The notes under the pieces: model-generated
Seen by the model: only the letters and a program-made list of their open reading frames with translations
The model's database searches: none
What the model was told of the DNA's origin: nothing
Assembly: GCA_029817715.1 (NCBI GenBank)
Contig: JARUPY010000165.1
Location: 543,617-607,616 of the forward strand
Source: Melastoma dodecandrum
Taxonomy: Eukaryota > Streptophyta > Magnoliopsida > Myrtales > Melastomataceae
Direction: 5' to 3'
DNA: 64,000 nucleotides
Shown: positions 35,144-46,568 of the stretch, piece after piece
Position numbering within the stretch: the stretch's first letter is position 1
Layout: each line of letters opens with the position of its first letter
Position numbers and translations under genes: made by a program

Positions 35144-38100
35144 CGACAAAGAACTTGCTTTTGACCCGAAAACAAAGGGCAGTTGTGTGTGCCTTCTTCT
35201 TTCCTTGTCCTGAGCTCCTTTGTAATAATACTTACCTACTTGACAAAAATGCTAATGTTCTTGACGAGTTACCTTGATTGACGCGTTGTCCATATGTCGA
35301 TACCTGTACGCGAGCCCGATGCACGACAAACGTGTTCGTCCCGGGAAGGCTTTTGATTTTACGTGCTAGGGTTTCGATACGTACTTGAGGATGGCTGGTG
35401 TTGGTCTACTAGGAATCATGTGCATATTCAGGTGGAACCGTCGTCGTTATATCAATTAATAGGCGAGGGCATTGAACGGATTTCTTGCCATCCGTTGCAC
35501 CGGCTGTTTCGGTTTATCAGAGTGGGAATAGTTGATTGTTCGTACAAGTACCGAAGTGTCTTCCTTTGAGGACAAGCAATACAATTAAGAAAGAACTAAA
35601 CAAACACCGTGGAAATGAACTGAGAAGGTCGAGCGCAAATCGGTCGGAAAAGCTCATCCATCAAGGCCCTAGGCCGCAATAGTAGCGTGGCCCGATCAAT
35701 CTCTATCTAGAGAGACCAGACATTTACATGCACATGTACGCTGGACTGGAATTTCCTATCCTACTCGATCTGTCTCGTTTCATGCTCACCAAAAGACACC
35801 GAGGGGGAAGTACTCGCAAGTCCCTCATCTGGTCACGGCGCCACTCCATAAAAAGACATTAGCTATCACACAAAGGGAGCAGGTAACTCGTCTGATTTAC
35901 GTCGAGATCCAACAAGATCAACATCTCCAATAATGTACGGTGAACTTGGTATCCTCAGCAAAACGAGTTTCTGACATGTAATAGACAACGAAAACCTATC
36001 AAACGGAACAAAGAAGCTTAATGAGATACGAGCGACAGAACCGAGCGTCGGGACCAACCGGGGGCTCGAGAACGTTATCTGGCTGCAAGCAAGTAATAGG
36101 ATATGAGCGTAGAGGCATCACCCAAGTTATCTAATTACACTAATTTAAACGTGTAAACGAAATGCTTGGATCCACAACAAACAACAATAATAATAATAAT
36201 AATAATAATACTACGATGACGTGCCACCAATTTGGTACGGCCATATAAATCATTATACTTTATTTAAAAAACATGTATCATGTCTTCTCAAATTAAAGTT
36301 ACGGGCAGCCGAAAATTATTTATACAGATATTTTATGTTATATTTTTTTTTCTATTTTAGGGAATCGAAATAGATGAACATATAAACTCAGGTGACGTGT
36401 GTAAAATATAACACAAAACTCTTTTTGTTTCCAATTAAATTTTATGGTTCGTTAATTTCTTATTCTCTACTAAAAGTTTGGAGGATTAAGGACAAAAGGC
36501 TTTTGGATTAGGTGCACCCAGGCAAGTCTTCTTTTTAATAATTATTAATGGTCGTGATTAATTATCTCTTTTTCTATTGGTACTACTAATCCAGAGATGC
36601 AAAGCTAAGGGACTTAAACGAATATGTCTCGATACCAATTATTTGATCCAAATTCGTTCAAGATTTTGTTGTGGTTGTATTGAACTAGATGGATATAATG
36701 CGCGACAACCAGACGCATGCATATGGGTACTTTTTCTTAGTTATCACCAACTCTCCCAAATTGCTTGATTTTGACAATGACATGAATTTTTTAGTTTTAG
36801 TTTTCTTTTGGGAAAAAGGTTGAATATTACATGATTAGGTAATTAGGAAGGTTATGTCCATCCTCTCTTTTTCATTCATCAACAACCCTAATAATTAGCA
36901 ATTGCTTATTCAACTTGCATTTGTTTCTAAATAACACCAAAAAAGCATGGAGTTTAAATTGTGAGAAAATTTCTTTCAAAAAATATGACCGTAATCGAAA
37001 TTTAGGAAACGAATAAAGCGAAAAAACAGAGTCATTTGTTCTTACCTTAAGAAATAGAGAGTTATTATGACTTATGACTTATATCCTTCATGTCGATGAA
37101 CCCAACATGCCTTTAAAATCCGTTATCCTCGAGATTTGGAAGATGGCAAGGAAATAGTGGTGATTTGGGTCTTCCTTTTCCTGACTTGTCGATAGTCGGT
37201 AAAACTTTAACCAGATAGCATTCATTTTCCAGTATAAAGTAACACATCATGAAAATATAAATTGATTATTGATTATAAGAAAATTCCAAACAGAAATTTC
37301 ATGAATAATAATAAAATAAATATTTAATGGAAAAAGACATATCATTACTAGTTGCAAAATGGAATTTCCAAAAGAAATAAAGGAAAAAAACGAGCAAAAT
37401 AAAATTTGTAAAGTGAGAGAGAGCTCTTTCTTTGGCACGAGATGAAGTCTGAAAGGAGATTATTCTCGAAAAGGAATTCCTCTTTCTCTTTTAGACCGAA
37501 ACGAGTAGTCGTTGTTGTTTTTTAATCGACACAAGATATTGACGGGTAACACTGTACTGGTCTAATTCAATGACTCATCATCCCTTGGAGATTAATTATC
37601 CTGTGAGTTATTTCCCTTTACGTGTTACAAACCACCCACAAAAAATATATATATAATTTATGATTAATTTAATCTTGGTTGACTAGTGATTTAAGAGTAT
37701 TTTCCGTCGGCTTTAAATCAGAGCCGATAGGATCAAGTGATTATTTATTCATTTTACCTTTCATTGCTGAGTTTAGACTTCGTCAGAAGTTAACATCGCG
37801 TCGTTAAAACAACGACTGGTAGATCGTTCCTCCCGGTCACCGAAACCCTCGTTTAGTAATAAGAAACAAGAGTTTGAAACACTGTTGATGTGAGTCCATC
37901 CGGTTTAAAAAAAAAAAAACGGAACCGATGGCACGACATGCGACGACCTGTGACACCTTCGATTCGGGTTTGCGGTAAACTCCCACAGTAAGTTATTCCG
38001 ACCACGCAACTTCACTAACTACGTTCTTTAATCCTTTTTTTTATGAGGGTGATGACCTCCCGACTCCCACCATAAGTATCTCCCCACTTGAACTGATTAT

Positions 38101-38565
38101 CTTTTCGGGTGCGTGTCAAGAAACACGAACAACGAGCACGAGAGGCAGCGTGGGCTCCCTCCCAATCACAAACTCATTTTGAGGGGTAGCACACACACTA
38201 TCTCAGTTGTTATTTGCCAAAACTTATCTCGAAATGGCGAAGGGAGATATTCATGGGCCTGATCTTGGATCAAGGCCCAAAAGATCCTGGATTTCATGGC
38301 CCATGATATTGGCCCAGTAGGTTTTAGTTAAGATAATTACCGAGAAGAGGCAAAAAGGGAAGCATAGGATACCAACACCCTTTTAGAGCAAAAGGCGACC
38401 ATAAAAAGCACAGTACGAGGAGAGTCTGTCTCTCTCTCGACAACAAAAGACAAATTACAGACAATGAGATAGCTGTAAAGTAAAATAAAAATGGGAGAGA
38501 AAAAAAGCGAGTCCAATCCAATAACTCTCTTATTATTATATTTCTTGAGTTTTGTTCTAAGATGA

Positions 38566-38597
38566 CGTCATTTGGCGAAATATTTCGCCAAATGACG
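38566..38597. repeat. Perfect 32-bp palindrome with TGACG motifs
   Basis: The arms meet at the centre GCGAAATATTTCGC and are perfectly complementary over 16 bp each. Its left edge overlaps TGACGTCA (38563-38570) and its right edge contains TGACG (38593-38597). These are canonical binding cores of TGA-type bZIP factors. It lies ~3.65 kb upstream of the TGA gene start. Confidence 0.8.
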
Positions 38598-38627
38598 CAT
38601 TATTGGAAATAATTGGCCAAGTAACTC

Positions 38628-38719
38628 AAGGCCGACTTTGGTTAAGAAGGAAGTCGGCCTTACAAAGGCCGACTTCCTCTGGCAATTTTTTTTTTTTTTA
38701 CTTAGTGGAAGTCGGCCTT
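38628..38719. repeat. Cluster of inverted AAGGCCGACTT motifs
   Basis: Four copies of AAGGCCGACTT or its complement occur with alternating orientation, starting near 38628, 38649, 38665 and 38707. The middle two form a 13-bp perfect hairpin with a 3-base loop (38649-38677). It looks like a transposon terminus or a small foldback element. Confidence 0.6.
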
Positions 38720-40175
38720 TGTAAGTGTTTAATTGAAGTGTTTAATTGAAGTGTTTAAGTGTTTAATTGACATTTACGTTGATATGTTTGACGTCGATGC
38801 GTTCGTCAGGCAATCGCAGCAGCAGGAGGTATATCCATCTCTTGTGATTGATCCAACTCCCGTTGATGCCATTAGAACTCCGGCGTTATATGCATCTACG
38901 TCGTCCACTCCCGAGGCACCAAGGAAGAGTAGGAGGGATCGACCCACCGTTCGTGATGCAGAGGATTCTTCTCAGGTTACGCAGATGGACTCTCAGCGAC
39001 GCTGGGGATCATTCTTCTACTCTAGGCGCTCCCGAAAGAATTAGGATCATTTACACTTCTCCTATGTACTTTCTTTTTAGTTGGTTGTTTTACTGACATT
39101 ATGATTTGAGTTGAATTGAGTTGATTATTGAAATGACTTGATGTTGATTGAAATGAGTTAATTTTGATTGAAATGAGTTGAGGTACGTGGTACAGGTGTG
39201 TGTTATAGGAATTGAAGTTTATTTCTTTGCCTTTCACAGGGTTTTGTTCGAGCATTTGTCATATCTCCTCTTGCAGTTGTTCCACGCGAAATTTTCAGTA
39301 GAAGATAAATTCTCAGGATTTGAGTGAAGGGCAGGCCAATTTTGTCTTACAAAACACAAAAGTATTTGTCTTATTACCAACCATACCATGTTAGGGCAGG
39401 ACAAGATGATCCAATCCAATCCAATCTAACCCAACCCAATTCAAAAGTACTGGGAAATGGGGTTGGTGGGTCATCTTTGTTGACTAGTCGTGTCGGTGTT
39501 AGAAAATTAAAAATTCTCGATTCTAGTTTTATAATCTCTAATAAATAAATAAATAAATAAATAAAAAGCCCAAAGAATACCTGCTGGGCCGCATGTCGCG
39601 GCATGGGAAGGGCCATCACATGTCGTGCTCCTAGTAACTTCAATTATATAACATTACAAGCATGCAAATAAAACCTACTTCCAAAGACAAGAAAGTAACT
39701 ATTATTCCAGACCAAGGGGACCCGTTTGCCGTTACGTCCGTATCAATAAAATCCATGATCCAAACACACATACTTTATAATACCAATGCGAACACTCAAC
39801 ATCGACGCTCCTCGAGGCCCCACCGACGAATCGCGATCGCGATATCGGAATCTCTCTATCTAACTCATGGACCCCTATTGAATGATCGATTGTATATGTA
39901 AGTTAACAACGTCAAACACGTACCAATAGAAACAGAGGACAATAATAATAATAGTTTAAAAAAAGAAAAAAAGGAAAATAGTAATAATAATAATAAAACA
40001 AGTAGTTAAAATGTCGGCGGCACATTACAACATTCGAACGCGACGACTTGAACTCCACAAGAACAGGGTAAAGAGAGAGAGGGCAAATGTAAGAAGTCTT
40101 TTTAGCAACGTTAAGACAACATGACTTACATTTTGCCGGAGGAGAGGGGCGGGGCTGGTGTCGAATCCCGACGAG

Positions 40176-42512
40176 TCACAGCATGCAGTCGGTCCTTGCG
40201 GGTAGCCGGCGGAAGAAGTTGAGCGGAACAGACGGGAGCTTGTGCCTGAATCTCGGGTGCCTCAGCAAGTAGAACCCTGCCAGGAGGGCCACTACCTGGA
40301 ATGGCATCACGTAGAGGACGATAGCGGCCACCAGGCAGAATATCACGAACAGTGCGGTCGCCCTCGGGTCACGCCAGCTCAGCAGTGACTGAAGCCTTTC
40401 CCCCTGCGTCGCGAGGTCGCCGACCACCGTCTGAATCCTCCCTGCGATGCTTCTGAGGCGGTCGTACCTTATTCTCACCATGTCGGGGTGGCGGGATGTT
40501 GGAAACGTGTCAAACTCCTCGTCGAGCTCGTCCGGGTGAGCGGAATCTGCGTGGGAGAGTCGGGTGTCCATGAAAGGGGGCATCCTCGGCCTCCATCGGT
40601 AGTACCACACCCCGATCAGGAACAGGTAGAGGAAGACCGTAGGGAGGATCAGCTCGGGGTAGACAACGAGGATGATCAACAGGATGTGGATCAGCACGGT
40701 CGTTATCGGGTTCTTCCAATTGCATATCTGGTCAAACCACCTCCCGACCGCGATGAGCCCATTGAGAACCCCCATGATCCGAAAGAAGTTCGCCTTGCTC
40801 CGACGCATGCTCCACATGTGGGAACCCACGTCAAGCATGTACTCCACGACCTCCTTCCTCAGGGGTGGCTCAGCACGGCTTAGCCGCATGGACACGATCT
40901 GGGTCGCCTGGTGCCTGAGACTATCGAGCTGGCTCACCGTCAGGGGATAAATGTAGTGCATCTTTGGCAACAGTGGCTGAGAGTACATGTGCATCATGTT
41001 GAGCAAGGAAGAACAGGTGAACCGTACGGCGAGGTGAATCTCGCCCATCTTCTTGACCCCATTTGGGTGCAACACAAGGAGAGGGTAGGAATGGGTGTAG
41101 ACCCTATCCATCTCGAGGGTTGAGAGCCGGATCCTCACTTTCCCAATCCTCGTATCCCTCCCAGGTCCGGACTTGTCGCCCCCATGAAGATGGCAATTGT
41201 CGAACACTCCAATCGTTATCACGGTACAAGGATCGAAGACTTCCCAGGTGTATTGCTCGTTCCACTTAGGCATAAAGCTGTCAATGATTGTCCTCGTCCG
41301 AACCCATTTCTGCCCGTACTTAGCCACACAGTAAGCATCTGTCGTTCCACGGCCATCCTTCGTTTTCATAGGCAACAAGCCCTGAGCATTCAGAATACCC
41401 AACTCAAGGACCCCGATGCTCGGCTTCCACAGCTGCTTCGCGGTCGGCTGCAAATCGCTGCTGTAATGTGTAGATTCATCGAGGACGTGGTACCCACCCT
41501 CCAAGCAAATCCTCATGTGAATCCTGCTAGAGAATTTAATTTCCTTCTTCTTCTGGTCTCCTTCGACCATGACGTGCTTCTCAAGGTTAAACCATCGAGT
41601 GTTCACGGGCTTGTGGTCCCACCTGCGGTCAACATACTGCAATGGAATCCCACACCGACCGAGCACCTCGTCCTTGTTAGGTGCAACCCGATCCTCCACA
41701 CTCAATATCAATGGCTCCTCGAAGGGCTCTGCTGCCACAAACATCAGATCCTCGTTCCACATCGGATGAATTGTTCGGCTCTGAGAAATTCGGGTTCTCA
41801 ACATCTGATTGCCGAGTATAGCCTTCACATAAAACTCAGGGTACCGACCCCTGTCGGTCGGGATGAGATCCTGAGCTTCTATCACGTTCACCCTCAAGTA
41901 CCACAACTTTGGCGAGAGATAAACCTTAGAGCGGATATTGGCGAGGGCATCAGACCCACTGACCGTCGCCGCATCAGAGTGCCAAGCCTCGGAGAACGCC
42001 TCATCTGCTTGGGTCCCCATCCAAACGGCCAACATAATCTCTCCCTTAACCTTATCTCCCTTCCTGTCCTCCAATCTATACCATTGCGGCGCCAGTGGGC
42101 TGTCGGGCGGAACCCGTTTCGGGACCTCGGACAAATCGAATATAACCCGACCCATGAAATCATCCTTCACGAAATCCTTATCCTTGACGATGACCTCCAG
42201 CACAGAGGCCTGAAGCCTGTCCTTGGAGAAGGCGAACACCTGGTTCCATTCCGGGTTCGACTTCTTCTCGAAATGCCGGGTCGTGCCCTTGTAGTTCCCG
42301 AGCTTAACTTCCACATAAGGATCACAACTCCCCGTTACATCCTTAGGGGGCAAGTCCCTAGCCTTGGCGACACGGACGTAGAGGTACTGCATCTGCTCGA
42401 CGAGGTCATATGTGGTCGTGAGCTTATCCCCGGAGATCTTCCCGCCACCGAGGTGGGGCTTCGTCTCCTTCAGAGAGAAGTCCTCTGGCGGAGGCCGCTG
42501 CATCGGCTGCAT
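40176..42512 (-). CDS. MCTP / FT-interacting protein (FTIP), three C2 domains
   Basis: Members of this family tether endoplasmic reticulum to plasma membrane, notably at plasmodesmata, and control movement of proteins such as FT or STM. The whole 778-aa protein is one uninterrupted frame. C2 domains begin at about residues 42 (LYVRVAKARDLPPKD), 204 (LRVNVIEAQDLIPTD) and 366 (GVLELGILNAQGLLP), with Asp clusters typical of Ca2+/lipid binding. The C-terminal PRT_C region has membrane hairpins: a hydrophobic pair from TTVLIHILLIILVVYPELIL to FLYLFLIGVWYY and another near the end (TALFVIFCLVAAIVLYV). The opening MQRPPPEDFSLKET closely resembles FTIP3/FTIP4 (MCTP3/4). It probably starts either at 42512 or at the second Met (42503), which matches the family start better. 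The gene looks intact. A probable intron lies in the 5' leader. Confidence 0.95.
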   Translation of the reverse strand: MQPMQRPPPEDFSLKETKPHLGGGKISGDKLTTTYDLVEQMQYLYVRVAKARDLPPKDVTGSCDPYVEVKLGNYKGTTRHFEKKSNPEWNQVFAFSKDRLQASVLEVIVKDKDFVKDDFMGRVIFDLSEVPKRVPPDSPLAPQWYRLEDRKGDKVKGEIMLAVWMGTQADEAFSEAWHSDAATVSGSDALANIRSKVYLSPKLWYLRVNVIEAQDLIPTDRGRYPEFYVKAILGNQMLRTRISQSRTIHPMWNEDLMFVAAEPFEEPLILSVEDRVAPNKDEVLGRCGIPLQYVDRRWDHKPVNTRWFNLEKHVMVEGDQKKKEIKFSSRIHMRICLEGGYHVLDESTHYSSDLQPTAKQLWKPSIGVLELGILNAQGLLPMKTKDGRGTTDAYCVAKYGQKWVRTRTIIDSFMPKWNEQYTWEVFDPCTVITIGVFDNCHLHGGDKSGPGRDTRIGKVRIRLSTLEMDRVYTHSYPLLVLHPNGVKKMGEIHLAVRFTCSSLLNMMHMYSQPLLPKMHYIYPLTVSQLDSLRHQATQIVSMRLSRAEPPLRKEVVEYMLDVGSHMWSMRRSKANFFRIMGVLNGLIAVGRWFDQICNWKNPITTVLIHILLIILVVYPELILPTVFLYLFLIGVWYYRWRPRMPPFMDTRLSHADSAHPDELDEEFDTFPTSRHPDMVRIRYDRLRSIAGRIQTVVGDLATQGERLQSLLSWRDPRATALFVIFCLVAAIVLYVMPFQVVALLAGFYLLRHPRFRHKLPSVPLNFFRRLPARTDCML

Positions 42513-42613
42513 CTCGTCCTTGCTTCAAAACGCTCCCGAAAAAGCACAAAATATCTGGGAAAAATTTAAAAAAAATTTTGAATTCAAAATCTTCTCGCCA
42601 GATAAATAAAAAA

Positions 42614-43067
42614 CTGAAATCAAGGACCACAAACAAAATATAGAAAGAAAAAAAATTAAGAAAACTCAAAAGATCAAAACTTTCTGGACGAAATGAAGAT
42701 AAACAGCCTCAGATCGGAAGGAATAATCAAACCCAGAACAACTCAAACCACAACCCAAAACATCAAAGGGGACGACACTGCCAGCATCAACCCAATGCGA
42801 GTGATTCTTAACTGGGAAACACAAAACCGCTACTCCATCTAATCTGTTGGGCTCATGCCTTAGCAAGCATGGTTTTAAAAAAAGGAAACTATTTTTCGCC
42901 CCCAGAGGATAAAGCAAGCACAGGAATAAAGAAGAGATATTCATCTGATTTGAGGGGATGACATTCTGGAATAACCCAGACCCAAAAAATGAAAAACAAA
43001 GAAAAAAACCGACGCCCACACCCACCAAGAATCTATCTTCACAGACTGAGCAGTAAAAAGGAAATAC
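42614..43067 (-). other. Probable intron in the 5' leader of the MCTP gene
   Basis: Upstream of the start codon the minus strand has a good acceptor (TTGATTTCAG ending at 42614) and, 454 bp further up, a donor (AAAG|GTATTTCC at 43067). The upstream leader exon would be CT-rich (43070-43430). This rests on splice-site appearance only. Confidence 0.45.
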
Positions 43068-43439
43068 CTTTGACCAAAAACCAAACCACCCAGAACCAGA
43101 ATGCACCAGATAAGGGGAAGAAGAGAGGAATGACGGGCGTTAGGGGGGGAGGGGCGATGAACAGAATGGATTTACATGAAGAGGGAGGAGGGGGAGGAGG
43201 AGGAGGATTTCTCTTTTCTTCACTTTGTTATTTAGTAGGGGGGATGTGGGGTGGGGTTACTGCCTTTCTTTTGGTGGGTACATCACACCTGCATCTCTGT
43301 CGGGGGTGGGTTGGGGGGGGCGGAGAACTTGGGATGATGCCCCGCTGCTGCGTGAGACGATTGACTGACAAGAGAGAGGGAGGGAGGAGGGGGGCTTTTT
43401 CTACCCTTTACTCTTCTCTCGCTGTAATAAAACGTTTCT

Positions 43440-44226
43440 ATTGTCTTTTTCTCTGTCTTCTTTTTCTTTTTCTTGTAGTTTTTCTTTGCGGGGATGTCCG
43501 GTGGATGTGTGGGGACATTGAAGCGCGTGCGTTGGACTACGGTCGGACGCCCGGCGCGTGCGCAACAAGCACTTGGCCCATGTTTCCTTGGTCATTGGAA
43601 TTACATTGCAACTCACCGAGGCATGTTATGTTATGATCTCGTTCGAGATGTTGGGAGTAAGACCTCCCAAATGAGAGGAAAGTATTGAAATAGTAGAAAG
43701 AGGGAAAAAAAATTTACTAAACTAAATTTCGAAAATAACACCCTACAATTTTTAAGAATTTTTTTAAGTCGGATTTACATGCACAACGCCCTTCAAAACG
43801 AATGTGAAAAGGGTTGCCATGAATTTGATAAAATTCAGGGCACCACCACCAACTCATTTGACCTAATTGCATCACAGAATCCACCCCACACACTGTAATT
43901 GTATATTGTATATATTTCTCCTGCGAACTAAAACCATACTGACCTCGTCACACTCATCCCATGAAAATCCAAAGTTCCCAACAGACACAGTCATCCTGCT
44001 TTAAGAAAGGTTCGTACCAGGCAAAAATTATTGAGGATGACAGAGTCACAGGCATGGGGTCAGTAGACAGTGAGTGGTGCTCCGGAAAGAGTGAAGTGCC
44101 ATTACATCGCTACTACAGCAAAATGTGAAAACAACAAATGGGAAGAATGAACTGACCCCGATTGGATTGGATCGGATCATCTCCGGCGAAACTGTCCTTC
44201 GCAACAGCTTCATCGGGGTTATGACG
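43440..44226. other. Intergenic region between the MCTP and OEP16-3 genes
   Basis: Promoter side of the MCTP gene and terminator side of the OEP16-3 gene. No coding frame is supported; the CT-rich minus-strand leader of the MCTP gene adjoins it. Confidence 0.5.
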
Positions 44227-45477
44227 TCAACCATCCACGGTCGACCTCTTCTTGGTGGTATAAGGATAGTATTCCTTCCCGTTGTCTATCCTAGTGGTTT
44301 GACCGCCGGCATCAATGAGACCAGACGTGACCGCCAGAGCTGTCCCTGCAGAGAGTGCCGAGGAAATGGTCCGACCTGCGAGTTAAGGGTCGAAAACATC
44401 TGAGTGACGACAATAGTGGGTGGGTGCGAGGGCGGGACATCCCCCATGATCATCCTATAGAGTGCAAGATGCGGAGTTTCATGATGCAATGTTCAGCACA
44501 AGGAAGAGATAAAGTCAACATAACAAAATTTGACACCAGGCAACTTCTGTTTAGTTCTGGGCATAATCCAGCCTAGTTTTTTGACAATGCATGGCTAATG
44601 TATCCAGAGTATCATGACAAAAAACAGAACTGAGTCAAGCATTAAGCAGGTTCGTATCACAGTGAAATTTCACACGACTGAATAGCAATCTGGCAACAGG
44701 CAGGAAAATAGTCAATCAAGTTGTTGACAAAACCTGATAATAATACCTTTTTGGGAACCTAGCAACCATAGATATGCTTCATCTATAACTCTTATCTCTA
44801 CCATATTCAGCATACCATACAACTACGAAGACAGCCAAGAGGGTCTAGGGGTAATGGATCAATTGTAGGCATGAAGAGATATAGAGAGACTTGACCATAC
44901 AACGCAGGGATACATCAGCACATCTTAGGATATGATTAACCCCGTAACAACTAACAGACACATTCTAAAATGTTCATATTGACAGCATTAACCTGACCCA
45001 ATTCAGAACAATAGTGATGGTAAAAGAGGAGCATGTGAAGCATTTGTTTCAGTTAATTTTGTTAAGATGAAGCCTGCTTCTCATTCACCTTACCAATTCC
45101 AATGAGCGAGAAAAGTTAAAGAGATACACAGCAGGAACATCCTCACCTTTGTAGCCTAAAATGGTAGATCCAGCAACGAACCCACCCACAGCTCCATTGA
45201 TAAAGTCCCTCTTCATCCTGTAATGCTGCACCACCTGCTCCACCCCAATGTAAACCCCTCCGATGGCAGCAAATGTCAGCCCATGACTACCCATCATCCT
45301 TAAGGTCCTTATTAGCCCGGGAAGAGCAACGCTCCTCTCCACACGAGGCACATCCAACCATGTTGCCACAATCGTCCCCCATATAGTCCCGGCAACGAAC
45401 CCAGTCGTCGTGCCCTTGATTACCTTCATGGTAGGAGTGTCCTCATCCTCAAGATACCTACGCTCTGCAGGATCCAT
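44227..45477 (-). CDS. OEP163: Outer envelope pore protein 16-3 (OEP16-3), Tim17/22/23 family
   Basis: A small four-helix membrane protein of the Tim17/Tim22/Tim23 (PRAT) family found in plastid and/or mitochondrial membranes, implicated in preprotein or amino-acid transport. Two coding exons: 45147-45477 and 44227-44375, joined at phase 1 (TACAAAG|GTCGG). The product is 159 aa, the same length as the Arabidopsis protein. MDPAERRYLED at the N-terminus, VERSVALPGLIRTLRMMG, HGLTFAAIGGVYIGVEQ and DAGGQTTRIDNGKEYYPYTT are characteristic. Glycine-rich helices (GTTTGFVAGTIWGTIVA, GAVGGFVAGSTILG) fit the family. The 771-bp intron and intact frame suggest a functional gene. A separate leader exon lies upstream. 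Confidence 0.93.
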
Positions 45478-45498
45478 GGCTCTTTCCCAAGCTTGCAG

Positions 45499-46150
45499 CT
45501 AAAGAGAATTCGATCAGAAAGAGAAGCAAAGAACAAGGTGGCTGATACAACCGGCAAAGGGCATTCTGCCAAAACAGTCAGGTATCCATATAAATCATCG
45601 GCAAACCCAGCCAAGAGCAATGCCCGATCAACAACTCACATAGAACCACAAGACAGATCCACGTAAGTACGAGATAAAAAAAATAGTCTAGCAGCATCCA
45701 TTAACGGATAACGGCAGACTCTAATTGGAAAAGCCCCTCCCCCCTCCCCCCTCCACCACATAGGAATAATCATATGCGCAAGAATTAATATCAAATAAGA
45801 TCTATAAACAAACTGATTAGAAAGAAGAAGCAGTTGGGATTACAGCTCGAATCGAAGAGCAGTTAGGGAAAGTGAAGAGTCCAATCCCTACCAAGGGACA
45901 GGAGTAATACCAAAGTACAGGGAAATGAATACGATCGATCAATTAGGGATTAGGAAAAGAGGTCACAGCACAAACAAGCGCAAAAGAATCGAAGGAACAA
46001 AAGGAAGAAGATAATGGAGTCCCATCGGCGGGGAGAGAGAGAGAGAGAGAGAGAGAATGCTGTCTTTTACCTCAGACAAACAATCGGGATTCCGGACGAA
46101 CTAATCACGCATCAAAACATCACTCGAAGCACCCCCCCCACCAAGGAGGA
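45499..46150 (-). other. 5' leader intron and leader exon of the OEP16-3 gene
   Basis: An acceptor (CTCTTTAG) ends at 45499, 22 bases before the start codon, and a donor CTGAG|GTAAAAG sits at 46070. An untranslated exon therefore probably occupies 46071 to about 46150. The intron has a (GA)12 repeat near its 5' end. Confidence 0.5.
46033..46056. repeat. (GA)12 microsatellite
   Basis: Twelve GA units, inside the probable leader intron of the OEP16-3 gene. Confidence 0.9.
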
Positions 46151-46154
46151 GGCA

Positions 46155-46568
46155 GGGTCTCCGTTGGGGAAATGACCTTCTTGCCCCCCATCCTCCTCCT
46201 CTGAATTCCATTTTGATTTCACTGTTTTAATGTCATTAAAATGCTATTTAAATCAAATAATTAACTTTTCGAATTCAAATACTTCTTAATATTTCATCAA
46301 TTTTATTATAAAATCACGATTTAAAAAAGCGCGACTTAGTAACAATTTTAAAAAACGAGAATAATACTTCTTAAATTTTGGTGCAGACCAAAGGGGAGTA
46401 TTTAGAAAAAAGCTCTCTTTTTTCAAGTAAAATGAAATTTATTCGTGTAAAGAATCGTCAATAATAGTCCACGAGCAAAATTCTTACAAGTCGGTCACTG
46501 GATATTCTATGTATCCGTGCGCAGTTCATGGACAAACAATAGGCAAAAGCTACTTACACTCCCCGAGT
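46155..46568. other. Intergenic region between the OEP16-3 leader and the SRF gene end
   Basis: Only about 400 bp, AT-rich. It must hold the OEP16-3 promoter and the terminator of the receptor-kinase gene. No gene is seen. Confidence 0.5.

Larger units (their letters stand above)
35150..40175. other. 5-kb intergenic region between the TGA and MCTP genes
   Basis: This serves as upstream region for the TGA gene and downstream region for the MCTP gene. It holds AAT repeats near 36185-36211, a 32-bp perfect palindrome at 38566-38597, a cluster of AAGGCCGACTT motifs at 38628-38719, short GTGTTTAATTGAA repeats at 38726-38772, TAAA repeats near 39540-39563 and AAT repeats near 39940-39995. One open frame (from ATG 38784 to 39044, plus strand) is Arg/Ser-rich and not recognisable; it may be transposon debris. 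No tRNA or other RNA gene was recognised. Confidence 0.55.

Noticed and set aside
41184..42569. 461-codon open frame on the plus strand
   Set aside because: It lies exactly opposite the MCTP coding region and has no domain of its own; a typical antisense shadow of a GC-rich gene.
42989..43636. 215-codon Gly/Arg-rich frame on the plus strand
   Set aside because: Composition comes from the CT-rich leader of the MCTP gene on the other strand; no recognisable protein.
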